Shown here one piece after another: positions 6,826 to 13,187 of a stretch of 18,097 bases of DNA (the stretch's first letter is position 1; the number at the start of each line of letters is the position of its first letter). Made by a program: the position numbers and the translations under genes. Location: NCBI GenBank assembly GCA_934504345.1, contig CAKSVR010000044.1:1-18097 (forward strand), in the 5' to 3' direction. The DNA is from an uncultured Agathobaculum sp. (GTDB taxonomy: Bacteria > Bacillota > Clostridia > Oscillospirales > Butyricicoccaceae). The notes under the pieces were generated by a model. It was not told where the DNA came from, made no database searches, and was given only the letters and a program-made list of their open reading frames with translations.

Positions 6826-7283
6826 GGGAGAACGGCGCTCCCGCGCGGGGCCAAAAGGATAGACAACCTACGGTTTTCTATCCTCTTGGGACTCCAACTT
6901 TCCCTTTGGTGCAACCTCGCGAACGGGCCTGACGGCCCTACTTCATAGGTAACTCGCATAAAGGAACGGGTATCGGCTCACGTTTTCTGCATTGCCGCGG
7001 CGTTATCGCGGCAGATTACACGGGTTTTGCGTAACTGGGTGTCGCAGAGCTCTAACGGCTTGAGCGCAGCCGAGGGAGGAATGGTCGGCGTTAAGCCGAG
7101 CCTATAAATTGGTAACGGTACTGCCGTTCCTTTTTTCGGTCCCACCTCTATGTAGGAACGGAACGTTCCGTCGCTCCGAGGTATCCCAAAAGGGAAAAGG
7201 GGAGCTTCCTAAGAGGGTGGAAAACCGTAGGTTGTCTACCCTCTTAGGCCCCGCGCGGGAGCGCCGTTTCCCAAGCGGAACAA
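6826..7283. repeat. Hairpin-rich MITE-like intergenic repeat, copy A
   Basis: This block fills most of the 666-bp gap before the M42 genes and has no credible coding frame. Its ends are related in inverted orientation. A 22-bp sequence at 6831-6852 (AACGGCGCTCCCGCGCGGGG plus CC) recurs exactly inverted at 7247-7268, and TAGACAACCTACGGTTTTC (6860-6878) recurs inverted at 7220-7238. Each end folds into its own long hairpin. The inside carries a 14-bp perfect palindrome (7158-7171), short hairpins near 7055-7098 and an internal terminator. A 45-bp piece (6932-6976) recurs exactly inverted in copy B at 12444-12488. Terminal inverted repeats, small size and a second copy suggest a non-autonomous mobile element. 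No target-site duplication was confirmed. Confidence 0.7.
7111..7136 (+). terminator. Terminator-like hairpin inside repeat copy A
   Basis: GGTAACGG and CCGTTCC pair (seven pairs with one bulged T) around TACTG and are followed by TTTTTT at 7131-7136. It could stop readthrough from upstream, or end an RNA made from the repeat itself. The hairpin TCGGC-gttaa-GCCGA lies just upstream at 7085-7099. Confidence 0.6.
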
Positions 7284-7296
7284 GCGCGCTTTCCCC

Positions 7297-7325
7297 TTGT
7301 AACCACCCCTGAAAACGGTTATAAT
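7297..7325 (+). promoter_or_regulatory. Sigma-A promoter of the M42 peptidase operon
   Basis: TTGTAA (7297-7302) and a perfect TATAAT (7320-7325) are spaced 17 bp apart, about 40 bases before the first M42 start codon. The promoter lies directly after the right end of repeat copy A. Confidence 0.82.
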
Positions 7326-7365
7326 AGAACCTGTACGATAAACGACGAAAAAAGGAGGAATTTCC

Positions 7366-8403
7366 TTGCAGTTAGAACAAACGCTGCGAACGCTGTGTGC
7401 ACTGCCGGCGGTCAGCGGCTTTGAGATGCAGGCGGCACACGCCGTCGCGGAGCTGTTCCGCCCGTACTGCGACACCGTGGATGTGGATAAGAACGGCAAC
7501 GTGCTCGGCTGCCTGTCCTGCGGAAAAGAGGGCGCGAAAACCGTCATGCTGGATGCACACCTCGACCAGATCGGCTTTCTCGTCACCGAGGTGCTGGACG
7601 GCGGCTTTCTGCGGTTCGCGCCGGTCGGCGGTGTCGATCCGCGTATGCTGCTCGGCGGTGAGGTGACGATCTTAGCGGATGAGCCGCTCTACGGCGTGGT
7701 ATCCTGTATGCCGCCGCACCTGCTCAAAGCGGGCGAGCAGAACAAGGCCGTTCCCATCGACCAGATGGCCATCGACACCGGTCTGCTGGATGCCAAAAGC
7801 CGCATCCGCATAGGTACGCCCATCGTGTTCGCGCAGCAGCCCATCAAGCTGGCGGACGGTCAGCTTTGCAGCAAGTGCCTTGACGACCGTGCCGGCGTGG
7901 CCGCCATTCTGGCCGCGATGGAGCAGCTGCACGCGGCAAAGGACAAGCTGAAGTGCAATATTGCGGTGCTCATCAGCACGCAGGAGGAAGTGACCGAGCT
8001 GGGCGCACAGACCGGTGCGTTTGCCGTTCAGCCGGAGTACGCCATCGCGGTGGATGTCACGCACGGCAAAACGCCGGATGGCCCGTCCGATGGTGTGTTT
8101 GACCTCGGCAGCGGCGTGGCAGTCGGCATGGGCCCGAATCTGCACCGCGGCTTCACCAAGGCGCTCATCAAGACCGCCAAGGCAAACGACATCGATTTCA
8201 CACTTGAAATCATGGAGGGAAACACGGGCACAAATGCGTGGACGATGCAGATCGTCGGCCGCGGCATTGCGATGGGCCTGCTGTCCATTCCGGAAAAATA
8301 TATGCACACGCCGGTCGAGGTCGTAAAGCTGTCCGATGTGCAGGCAGTTGCCGACCTGATGGCGGAATTTCTGCGCGGATTTGACGGGGAGGTGGGCGCA
8401 TGA
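7366..8403 (+). CDS. M42-family metallopeptidase (first of three)
   Basis: The 345-residue protein is a full-length M42 (YsdC/FrvX/TET-type) aminopeptidase. Two-metal ligands and catalytic residues are in place: His65-x-Asp67 in DAHLDQIG, Asp173 in CLDDRAG, Glu207-Glu208 in STQEEV, Asp230 in AVDVTHGK, and His314 in YMHTPVE. It should be a cytoplasmic enzyme that removes N-terminal residues from peptides, usually as a tetrahedral dodecamer. Translation starts at TTG 7366, supported by GGAGG seven bases upstream and by alignment of the N-terminus with the other two copies. The stop overlaps the next start (ATGA), so the trio is translationally coupled. Of the three it differs most in the region around residues 115-160, with PPHLLKAGEQNKAVPIDQ. 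Confidence 0.92.
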   Translation: MQLEQTLRTLCALPAVSGFEMQAAHAVAELFRPYCDTVDVDKNGNVLGCLSCGKEGAKTVMLDAHLDQIGFLVTEVLDGGFLRFAPVGGVDPRMLLGGEVTILADEPLYGVVSCMPPHLLKAGEQNKAVPIDQMAIDTGLLDAKSRIRIGTPIVFAQQPIKLADGQLCSKCLDDRAGVAAILAAMEQLHAAKDKLKCNIAVLISTQEEVTELGAQTGAFAVQPEYAIAVDVTHGKTPDGPSDGVFDLGSGVAVGMGPNLHRGFTKALIKTAKANDIDFTLEIMEGNTGTNAWTMQIVGRGIAMGLLSIPEKYMHTPVEVVKLSDVQAVADLMAEFLRGFDGEVGA

Positions 8404-9422
8404 TCGAACGGATGAAGCAGCTGTGCGCGCTGCCCGGCCCGTCCGGCTGTGAGGATGCCGTGCGCGCGTTTGTGCTGGAAAAGGTAAAGCCGTTCGCGGA
8501 TGAGATCAAGACCGATGCCATCGGCAACGTGATGGTGTTCCGCAAGGGCAAAAAGGCGCTCGAGCGTCCGGTGGTGCTGTGCGCCCACATGGACGAGGTC
8601 GGCGTTATCATCAAGAAGATCACCGATGACGGTATGCTGAAATTCGGCTTTGTCGGCGGCGTTGACCCGCGTGTGGTCATCGGCCGACCGGTGCGTTTTG
8701 GCGATGTGCAGGGCGTTATTGGCATCAAGGCGGTACATCTCACGACCGCCGCAGAGCGCCGCACCATGCCCAAGACCAAGGATCTGTATATCGACATTGG
8801 CGCGGCGAGCAAGGCCGCAGCCGAAAAGCTGGTTTCGCTCGGCGATTACGGCGTATTCGACTCGGCGGTTGTCGAGTTTGGCGACGGTCTTATCAAAGCC
8901 AAGGCCATCGACGACCGCGTGGGCTGTGCCGCGCTCCTCAAGCTCATCGAGGACGAGCCGCCCATTGACACATGGTTCTGCTTCACCGTGCAGGAGGAAG
9001 TCGGACTGCGCGGTGCGGCCAGCATGGCGTATGCGCTCGATCCCGGCATTGCGATGGTGCTCGAGGGCACGACAGCAGCTGATCTCGCGGAGGTCGAGGG
9101 CGGCAAGGCGGTCTGCCGCGTGCGCGGCGGTGTCGTTCTGCCGTTCATGGACGGCGCGACCATCTACGATGCAGAGCTGTTCGAGCTGCTGCGCGATGCG
9201 TGCATCAAGCGCGGTATCCCGTGGCAGACCAAAACGCGCGTAGCGGGCGGCACGGATGCAGGCCGCATCCACAAGAGCCGTGTGGGCGTGCGTGTCTGCG
9301 CGGCGGCAGCGCCCGTGCGCTATATCCATTCGCCGTCCTCGGTGGCGGCGGCAGCCGACTGCGAAGCGGTGCTTTCCGCCGCACGCGCATTTCTGGAAGA
9401 ACTCGGAGGGGACGACGAATGA
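8400..9422 (+). CDS. M42-family metallopeptidase (second of three)
   Basis: The 340-residue paralogue has the same fold signatures: His63-x-Asp65 in CAHMDEVG, Asp171 in IDDRVG, Glu199-Glu200 in VQEEVGLRG, and His310 in RYIHSP. The second-metal ligand, Asp in the other two copies, is Glu222 here (VLEGTTAAD). Glu at this site also occurs in active M42 enzymes, so activity is still expected, perhaps with altered metal or substrate preference. It begins within the stop of the first copy (ATGA overlap at 8400-8403) and ends in the same way against the third. The GPSGCEDAVR and GPSGREDAVR N-termini show that copies two and three are the closer pair. Confidence 0.93.
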   Translation: MIERMKQLCALPGPSGCEDAVRAFVLEKVKPFADEIKTDAIGNVMVFRKGKKALERPVVLCAHMDEVGVIIKKITDDGMLKFGFVGGVDPRVVIGRPVRFGDVQGVIGIKAVHLTTAAERRTMPKTKDLYIDIGAASKAAAEKLVSLGDYGVFDSAVVEFGDGLIKAKAIDDRVGCAALLKLIEDEPPIDTWFCFTVQEEVGLRGAASMAYALDPGIAMVLEGTTAADLAEVEGGKAVCRVRGGVVLPFMDGATIYDAELFELLRDACIKRGIPWQTKTRVAGGTDAGRIHKSRVGVRVCAAAAPVRYIHSPSSVAAAADCEAVLSAARAFLEELGGDDE

Positions 9423-10423
9423 GCAAGATTTTTGATTTATGGAATACGGTCGCGGGCGCGTTCGGCCCGTCCGGCCGTGAGGATGCCGTGCGCGAAACCA
9501 TCGCGGAGATCGCGGGCGAATATATCGACGATGTGACGACGGATGCGCTCGGCAACCTTATCTGCCGCAAAAAAGGTGCAAAGGGCGGCAAAAAGCTGCT
9601 GTTCGCGGCGCATATGGACTCCATCGGCGTGGTGGCGACCTATATCGAGGACAAGGGCTTCATCCGCTTCTCGCAGATCGGCGGCCTGTATGTGGGCGAT
9701 CTGCTGAACATTCAGGTGAAGTTCGCCAACGGCACGCGCGGCGTGATCTCCTACGAGGAAAAAACGCCGCTGAAAGACCTGACACTGGATAATCTGTTCA
9801 TCGACATCGGCGCAAAGAACGCCGAGGAGGCCCGCAGGCTGGTTGAGATCGGCGATTTCGCGGTGTACGAAGCACCGCGCTTCGAGCAGAACGGCGTGCT
9901 GTGCGGCCCGTATCTGGACAACCGCATCGGCTGCGTGACGCTGCTGCTGATGATGGAGCAGCTGGCCGGCAAGGAGCTCGAGAACGACCTGTACTTCGTC
10001 TTTACGGCACAGGAGGAGGTCGGTCTGCGCGGCGCGGGCGCGGCGGCGTTCTCGGTCGAGCCGGATGCAGCTATCGCGGTCGATGTGACCGACACCGGCG
10101 ATCTGCCCGAGATGAAATCCGCGATGGCGGTCGAGCTGGGCAAGGGCCCGGCGGTCAAGGTGATGGATCGCTCGGTCATCTGCACGCCGGCGGTCGTGGC
10201 GGCGCTCGAGCAGGCGGCCAGGGACTGCGGCGTTTCCGCGCAGCGCGAGATCCTGCTGTGCGGCGGCACGGACACCTCGGTGCTCCAGAAGGCACGCGCG
10301 GGCGTACAGGCGGGCGCGGTGTCCATCCCGACCCGCTATATCCACTCTCCGAGCGAGCTGTGCGCGGTTTCCGATGTCGAGGATGCGGCCAAGCTGCTGG
10401 CACAGTATGCGCTCCAAAAATAA
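9419..10423 (+). CDS. M42-family metallopeptidase (third of three)
   Basis: The 334-residue protein completes the trio. Ligands are His65-x-Asp67 (AAHMDSIG), Asp167 (YLDNRIG), Glu199-Glu200 (AQEEVGLRG), Asp222 (AVDVTDTGD) and His309 (RYIHSPSE). The start at ATG 9419 is preferred over upstream alternatives in the same frame because it has GGAGGGG eight bases before it, overlaps the previous stop (ATGA), and gives the family's normal N-terminus. It would act on peptides in the cytoplasm, possibly in mixed assemblies with its two paralogues. No clear terminator lies directly after the stop; the next T-rich hairpin is at 10495-10550. Confidence 0.93.
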   Translation: MSKIFDLWNTVAGAFGPSGREDAVRETIAEIAGEYIDDVTTDALGNLICRKKGAKGGKKLLFAAHMDSIGVVATYIEDKGFIRFSQIGGLYVGDLLNIQVKFANGTRGVISYEEKTPLKDLTLDNLFIDIGAKNAEEARRLVEIGDFAVYEAPRFEQNGVLCGPYLDNRIGCVTLLLMMEQLAGKELENDLYFVFTAQEEVGLRGAGAAAFSVEPDAAIAVDVTDTGDLPEMKSAMAVELGKGPAVKVMDRSVICTPAVVAALEQAARDCGVSAQREILLCGGTDTSVLQKARAGVQAGAVSIPTRYIHSPSELCAVSDVEDAAKLLAQYALQK

Positions 10424-10459
10424 CCCATAGAATTACTCGGATTTTGTAAAAAACGACAG

Positions 10460-10488
10460 GTGACAAATCGCAAAATTTGCAGTATGAT
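10460..10488 (+). promoter_or_regulatory. Sigma-A promoter of the intergenic hairpin RNA
   Basis: GTGACA (10460-10465) and TATGAT (10483-10488) are separated by 17 bp, matching the consensus at 10 of 12 positions. No start codon with a ribosome binding site follows before the terminator. Predicted transcription would begin at about 10495, exactly at the first base of the hairpin. Confidence 0.7.
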
Positions 10489-10494
10489 AAAGGC

Positions 10495-10550
10495 ACAGCA
10501 AGGGGGCTGCTACCGATAAAAGGTACAGGACTCTTGCTGTTTTCTTTTTC
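10495..10550 (+). ncRNA. Candidate small hairpin RNA (46-nt two-storey hairpin plus T-tail)
   Basis: ACAGCAAG (10495-10502) pairs perfectly with CTTGCTGT (10533-10540), extended by G-T and G-C pairs. Above a small purine internal loop (GG opposite GA) a second stem, CTG-(bulged C)-TACC, pairs with GGTACAG and is capped by GATAAAA. TTTTCTTTTT follows immediately. With a good promoter placed exactly upstream, the RNA would be essentially this hairpin with a U tail. I do not recognise an Rfam family. The simpler alternative is that it is just the terminator of the M42 operon; the upstream promoter and structured loop argue for more, but do not prove it. Confidence 0.5.
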
Positions 10551-10596
10551 CTCTTTCTTTCCGTTTCGACCATATCCAACTTACATACTACTCTTT

Positions 10597-10642
10597 GCCT
10601 GAAACCGTTCTATCCCATGGTAGAGCGGTTTCGGGCATTTTT
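10597..10642 (+). terminator. Strong terminator upstream of spoIIGA
   Basis: GCCTGAAACCG pairs with CGGTTTCGGGC (one wobble), and the stem continues through TTCTA/TAGAG around a small loop, followed by ATTTTT. It insulates the spoIIGA promoter from upstream transcription and is the second terminator within 100 bases. Confidence 0.8.
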
Positions 10643-10652
10643 GCGCCCTTTA

Positions 10653-10686
10653 TTCGGCAAACGGCGCGGAAAAAATGTGCTATGAT
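10653..10686 (+). promoter_or_regulatory. spoIIG-type promoter with Spo0A-box-like site
   Basis: The -10 is TATGAT (10681-10686), 24 bases before the spoIIGA ATG. There is no -35 at normal spacing. TTCGGCA (10653-10659) is the reverse complement of TGCCGAA, matching the Spo0A box TGNCGAA, and it sits about 22 bp upstream of the -10. In Bacillus subtilis the spoIIG promoter is sigma-A dependent, needs Spo0A~P bound next to the -35, and has an unusually long 22-bp spacer. The arrangement here fits that. A one-mismatch box (TTCGACC) lies at 10565-10571. Confidence 0.6.
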
Positions 10687-10709
10687 AGAGCTCGTTCGGG
10701 AGGTGCGGT

Positions 10710-11534
10710 ATGGTCGTCTACTTGGATGTGCTGTTCGCGGTCAATGCGCTGATGGACGGCGCAACGCTGCTCGCGGCAGCGCGGCTGGGCGGCGTGCGGG
10801 CGCGAAAAGGACGGCTGATTTTCTCAGCGGTGCTCGGCGGCGGCTGTGCGGTGCTGGGCGCGATGCGGCCGGTGCTGACCGTTCTGCCGCTGCGGGTGCT
10901 GGCCGGACTGGGCCTGTGCGCGGCGGCCTTTTGGGGTGAGCGCTGCTTCACGCGGCTGTGTGCGCTGTACGGCGTGGTCGCAGCCTCGTTCGCAGGGCTT
11001 GCGGCGGCGCTGAGCGCGGCGGGCGGGCGCAGACTGCTGCTGCCGTCCGGCTATTACTTTGCCGTGCCGCTGCGGGTGCTCGTGCTGGCGGCGGCCATCG
11101 GCTACGCGGCGAGCGGGATACTGCTGCGCGGCGATGCAAAGCACGGCGCACTGCACCGTGAGGTCGAAACGCTGACCATCCGCCTTGGCGTGAACGAAAT
11201 TGCGGTGCGCGTGCTGCACGACACGGGCAGCGACCTGACCGAGCCGGTGTCCGGCCGTCCGGCGGTGGTGCTCGAGCGCAAAACGGCGGAGCAGCTGCTC
11301 GGCGTGCCGCTGGCGCATGGCGATGCCGCGGTGCAGCTGGCCGCCCTGCCGGAAAACCTTGCCGCGCGGTGCGGACTGCTGCCGTTCCGCGCGGTCGGCA
11401 CAGACAGCGGGCTGCTGCTGTATTTCCGGCCGGACAGCGTGCAGCGGGCGGACGGCGCGGTGCTCGACTGCGTGTGCGCGGTGAGTGCCGCCTCCATCGG
11501 ACAGGGTGCGTATGAGGGCCTGATCGGGGTGTGA
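10710..11534 (+). CDS. spoIIGA: SpoIIGA, pro-sigma-E processing membrane protease
   Basis: The 274-residue protein has about five hydrophobic segments in residues 1-140 (starting VVYLDVLFAVNALMDGATLL) and a cytoplasmic C-terminal half. This contains HDTGSDLTEP with Asp171 in an aspartic-protease-type DTGS motif, followed by GRPAVVLE. This is the layout of SpoIIGA, which sits in the forespore septum and cleaves the pro-sequence of sigma-E when signalled by SpoIIR. Sequence conservation is otherwise low, as is normal for the family; the identification is secured by sigE directly downstream. GGAGG lies six bases before ATG 10710. The short first stop-start distance to sigE (14 bases) indicates co-transcription from the Spo0A-type promoter. 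Confidence 0.92.
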   Translation: MVVYLDVLFAVNALMDGATLLAAARLGGVRARKGRLIFSAVLGGGCAVLGAMRPVLTVLPLRVLAGLGLCAAAFWGERCFTRLCALYGVVAASFAGLAAALSAAGGRRLLLPSGYYFAVPLRVLVLAAAIGYAASGILLRGDAKHGALHREVETLTIRLGVNEIAVRVLHDTGSDLTEPVSGRPAVVLERKTAEQLLGVPLAHGDAAVQLAALPENLAARCGLLPFRAVGTDSGLLLYFRPDSVQRADGAVLDCVCAVSAASIGQGAYEGLIGV

Positions 11535-11548
11535 AAGGGAGGATACCT

Positions 11549-12250
11549 GTGAAGATTCTACGATTTCTGCGGACATTGTGGCGGCGTTTTCGAGCACCGG
11601 GCGTGCATTACATCGGCGGCAGCGACATCCTGCCGCCGCCGCTCTCCGCCGAGGAGGAGGCCGCCGCTGTCGAGGCCAACAGCCGCGGTGATGCCGATGC
11701 GCGCAATCTGCTCATCGAGCACAATCTGCGGCTGGTGGTGTTCCTGTCGCGCAAGTTCGAGTCGAGCGGCGTGGGCACGGAGGACCTCATCTCCATCGGC
11801 ACGATCGGGCTGATCAAGGCGGTGAGCACCTACCGGAGCGATAAAAACGTCAAGCTGGCGACCTACGCCTCGCGGTGTATCGAGAATGAAATTCTCATGC
11901 ACCTGCGTAAAATCGCCGGTCGGCGCACCGAGGTTTCCATCGACGAGCCGCTGTCCTCGGACTGGGACGGCAATGAGCTGCTGCTGAGCGACATCCTCGG
12001 CACCGAGCCGGACAGCGTGATGCGGCCGCTCGAGGACGATGTGGACAAAATGCTGCTGCATCGGGCGCTCAATAACCTGCCGCCGCGCGAGAAGCAGATC
12101 ATCTCTCTGCGGTTCGGCCTCGGCACACCCGAGCCGCTGACCCAGAAAGAGGTCGCAGACCTGCTGGGCATCTCGCAGAGCTACATCTCGCGGCTGGAAA
12201 AGCGCATCATCGCGCGGATGAGGAAGGATATATTGAAATATTCGGTGTAA
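11549..12250 (+). CDS. sigE: RNA polymerase sporulation sigma factor SigE (pro-form)
   Basis: The 233-residue sigma-70-family protein contains the mother-cell sigma-E signatures HYIGGSDILPPPLS, NLRLVVFLSRKFE, DLISIGTIGLIKAV, KLATYASRCIENEI, DWDGNELLLSD and GISQSYISRLEKRI. The first ~20 residues (MKILRFLRTLWRRFRAPG) are a basic, amphipathic pro-sequence, slightly shorter than in Bacillus subtilis, removed by SpoIIGA next to the HYIGGS segment. The GTG at 11549 is preferred over the GTG at 11531 because GGGAGG lies six bases before it and it gives the family's N-terminus. Released sigma-E directs early mother-cell transcription during sporulation. The usual downstream neighbour sigG is not found here; a terminator-like hairpin and a repeat follow. 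Confidence 0.96.
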   Translation: MKILRFLRTLWRRFRAPGVHYIGGSDILPPPLSAEEEAAAVEANSRGDADARNLLIEHNLRLVVFLSRKFESSGVGTEDLISIGTIGLIKAVSTYRSDKNVKLATYASRCIENEILMHLRKIAGRRTEVSIDEPLSSDWDGNELLLSDILGTEPDSVMRPLEDDVDKMLLHRALNNLPPREKQIISLRFGLGTPEPLTQKEVADLLGISQSYISRLEKRIIARMRKDILKYSV

Positions 12251-12255
12251 ATACA

Positions 12256-12297
12256 GCATCCTATCTCATTTATCACCAGTGTGATCCAACAGGATGC
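12256..12297 (+). other. Nested hairpin in the sigE 3' region
   Basis: GCATCCT (12256-12262) pairs with AGGATGC (12291-12297), and inside it ATCAC-cagt-GTGAT (12272-12285) forms a second stem. No T-run follows, so it is not an ordinary terminator. It may be a structured 3' UTR or a degenerate palindrome. Confidence 0.35.
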
Positions 12298-12322
12298 AAT
12301 GAAACCACCAACTCAACAAATT

Positions 12323-12346
12323 GGGCGGCGCTGATACGCCGCCCTT
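12323..12346 (+). terminator. GC-rich terminator-like hairpin after sigE
   Basis: GGGCGGCG (12323-12330) pairs perfectly with CGCCGCCC (12337-12344) around CTGATA, followed by only TT then GCAC. The stem is strong but the T-tract is poor. It lies 73 bases after the sigE stop and is the best candidate terminator of the spoIIGA-sigE operon. Confidence 0.55.
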
Positions 12347-12367
12347 GCACTTGGTAAATCATCAGAA

Positions 12368-12566
12368 CGCAAAACCAGTGTAATCTGCCGTGACCACGCC
12401 GCGGAATGGGACGGCCAATGGCCGTCCCTGCGGAAAACATAAACCGATACCCGTTCCTTTATGCGAGTTACCTATGAAGTAGGGCCGTAAGGCCCGTTCG
12501 CGAGGTCGCACCAAAGGGAAACGGGAGTCCCAAGAGGGCAGAAACCGTAGGTGTCTACCCTTTTGG
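12368..12566. repeat. Partial inverted copy (B) of the hairpin-rich repeat
   Basis: This segment matches copy A (roughly 6852-7033) in reverse complement. The 45 bases at 12444-12488 are identical to 6932-6976 inverted; flanking parts such as GTGTAATCTGCCG and GCACCAAAGGGAAA match with scattered changes and small gaps. Copy B has an extra perfect palindrome, GGGACGGCC-AAT-GGCCGTCCC (12408-12428), absent from copy A. It lacks the counterpart of the right end of copy A, so it looks truncated. The 427-bp gap between sigE and the acetyltransferase holds this repeat, the hairpins before it and a promoter; I see no coding sequence. Confidence 0.7.
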
Positions 12567-12635
12567 TTTCTCCGGCGAAACCGCCGGCGTTCCTCGGTTT
12601 GAAACCGATGAACAGTTTCTTTTTTGCCCGCCCTA

Positions 12636-12644
12636 TGCTATAAT
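12636..12644 (+). promoter_or_regulatory. Extended -10 promoter of the GNAT acetyltransferase gene
   Basis: TGCTATAAT (12636-12644) is a perfect -10 with the TGN extension, 33 bases before the ATG. The -35 region (TTTCTT at 12616-12621) is poor, which extended -10 promoters tolerate. Confidence 0.65.
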
Positions 12645-12677
12645 GAAGAAAAACCAAACCCAAGGGGAGCGAACACC

Positions 12678-13169
12678 ATGCAGATAGCGATCCGGCAGTA
12701 CGAACAGCGTGATGCCGCACAGGCGGCTGCCATTTGGAACGAGGTCGTCGAGGACGGCAAAGCTTTTCCGCAGCTGGAAAAGCTGGACGAAACGACCGGT
12801 CACGCCTTTTTCACCGGGCAGACCTGCACCGGCGTGGCCTATGACACGGAAACCGGCGAACTGGTCGGGCTGTACATCCTGCACCCGAACAACGTGGGCC
12901 GCTGCGGCCATATCTGCAACGCCAGCTATGCGGTCAAAAAGACCGTGCGCGGACAGCATATCGGTGAAAAACTCGTCACACACTGCATGAAGCAGGGCAA
13001 AACGTGCGGATTCCGGGTTTTGCAGTTCAACGCCGTGGTAAAGAGCAACACAGGTGCGCTCGCGCTGTACAAAAAGCTCGGCTTTACCCAGCTCGGCGTG
13101 ATCCCCGGCGGATTTTTGAATAAGGACGGCGAATACGAGGATATTATCCCGCATTACCACGTTCTGTAA
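12678..13169 (+). CDS. GNAT-family N-acetyltransferase
   Basis: The 163-residue protein has the GNAT fold order: an N-terminal IRQYEQRDAAQAAAIWNEV helix region, a central strand pair (GELVGLYILHPN), the acetyl-CoA motif A with VRGQHIGEKLV, and motif B with SNTGALALYKKLGF. Acetyl-CoA-dependent acetylation of an amine is expected. The overall pattern resembles MnaT/phosphinothricin-type amino-acid acetyltransferases, but the substrate cannot be fixed. ATG 12678 has GGGGAG ten bases upstream. The MTA/SAH deaminase gene starts 18 bases after the stop, so they may be co-transcribed from the extended -10 promoter. An acetyltransferase linked to nucleoside salvage has no obvious pathway meaning here. 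Confidence 0.88.
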   Translation: MQIAIRQYEQRDAAQAAAIWNEVVEDGKAFPQLEKLDETTGHAFFTGQTCTGVAYDTETGELVGLYILHPNNVGRCGHICNASYAVKKTVRGQHIGEKLVTHCMKQGKTCGFRVLQFNAVVKSNTGALALYKKLGFTQLGVIPGGFLNKDGEYEDIIPHYHVL

Positions 13170-13187
13170 GGAGAAAGGAAGAAAACA

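Noticed and set aside
6363..6959. Minus-strand open frame starting MRVTYEVGPSGPFARLHQRE in repeat copy A
   Set aside because: The start lies in the repeat and the rest is antisense to the FAH-family gene. A similar peptide frame appears in copy B, so it reflects the repeat sequence, not a gene.
6826..7283. CRISPR array or phage attachment site in the repeat-rich gap
   Set aside because: The repeats are inverted, few and unevenly spaced, with no regular spacers, cas genes or integrase nearby.
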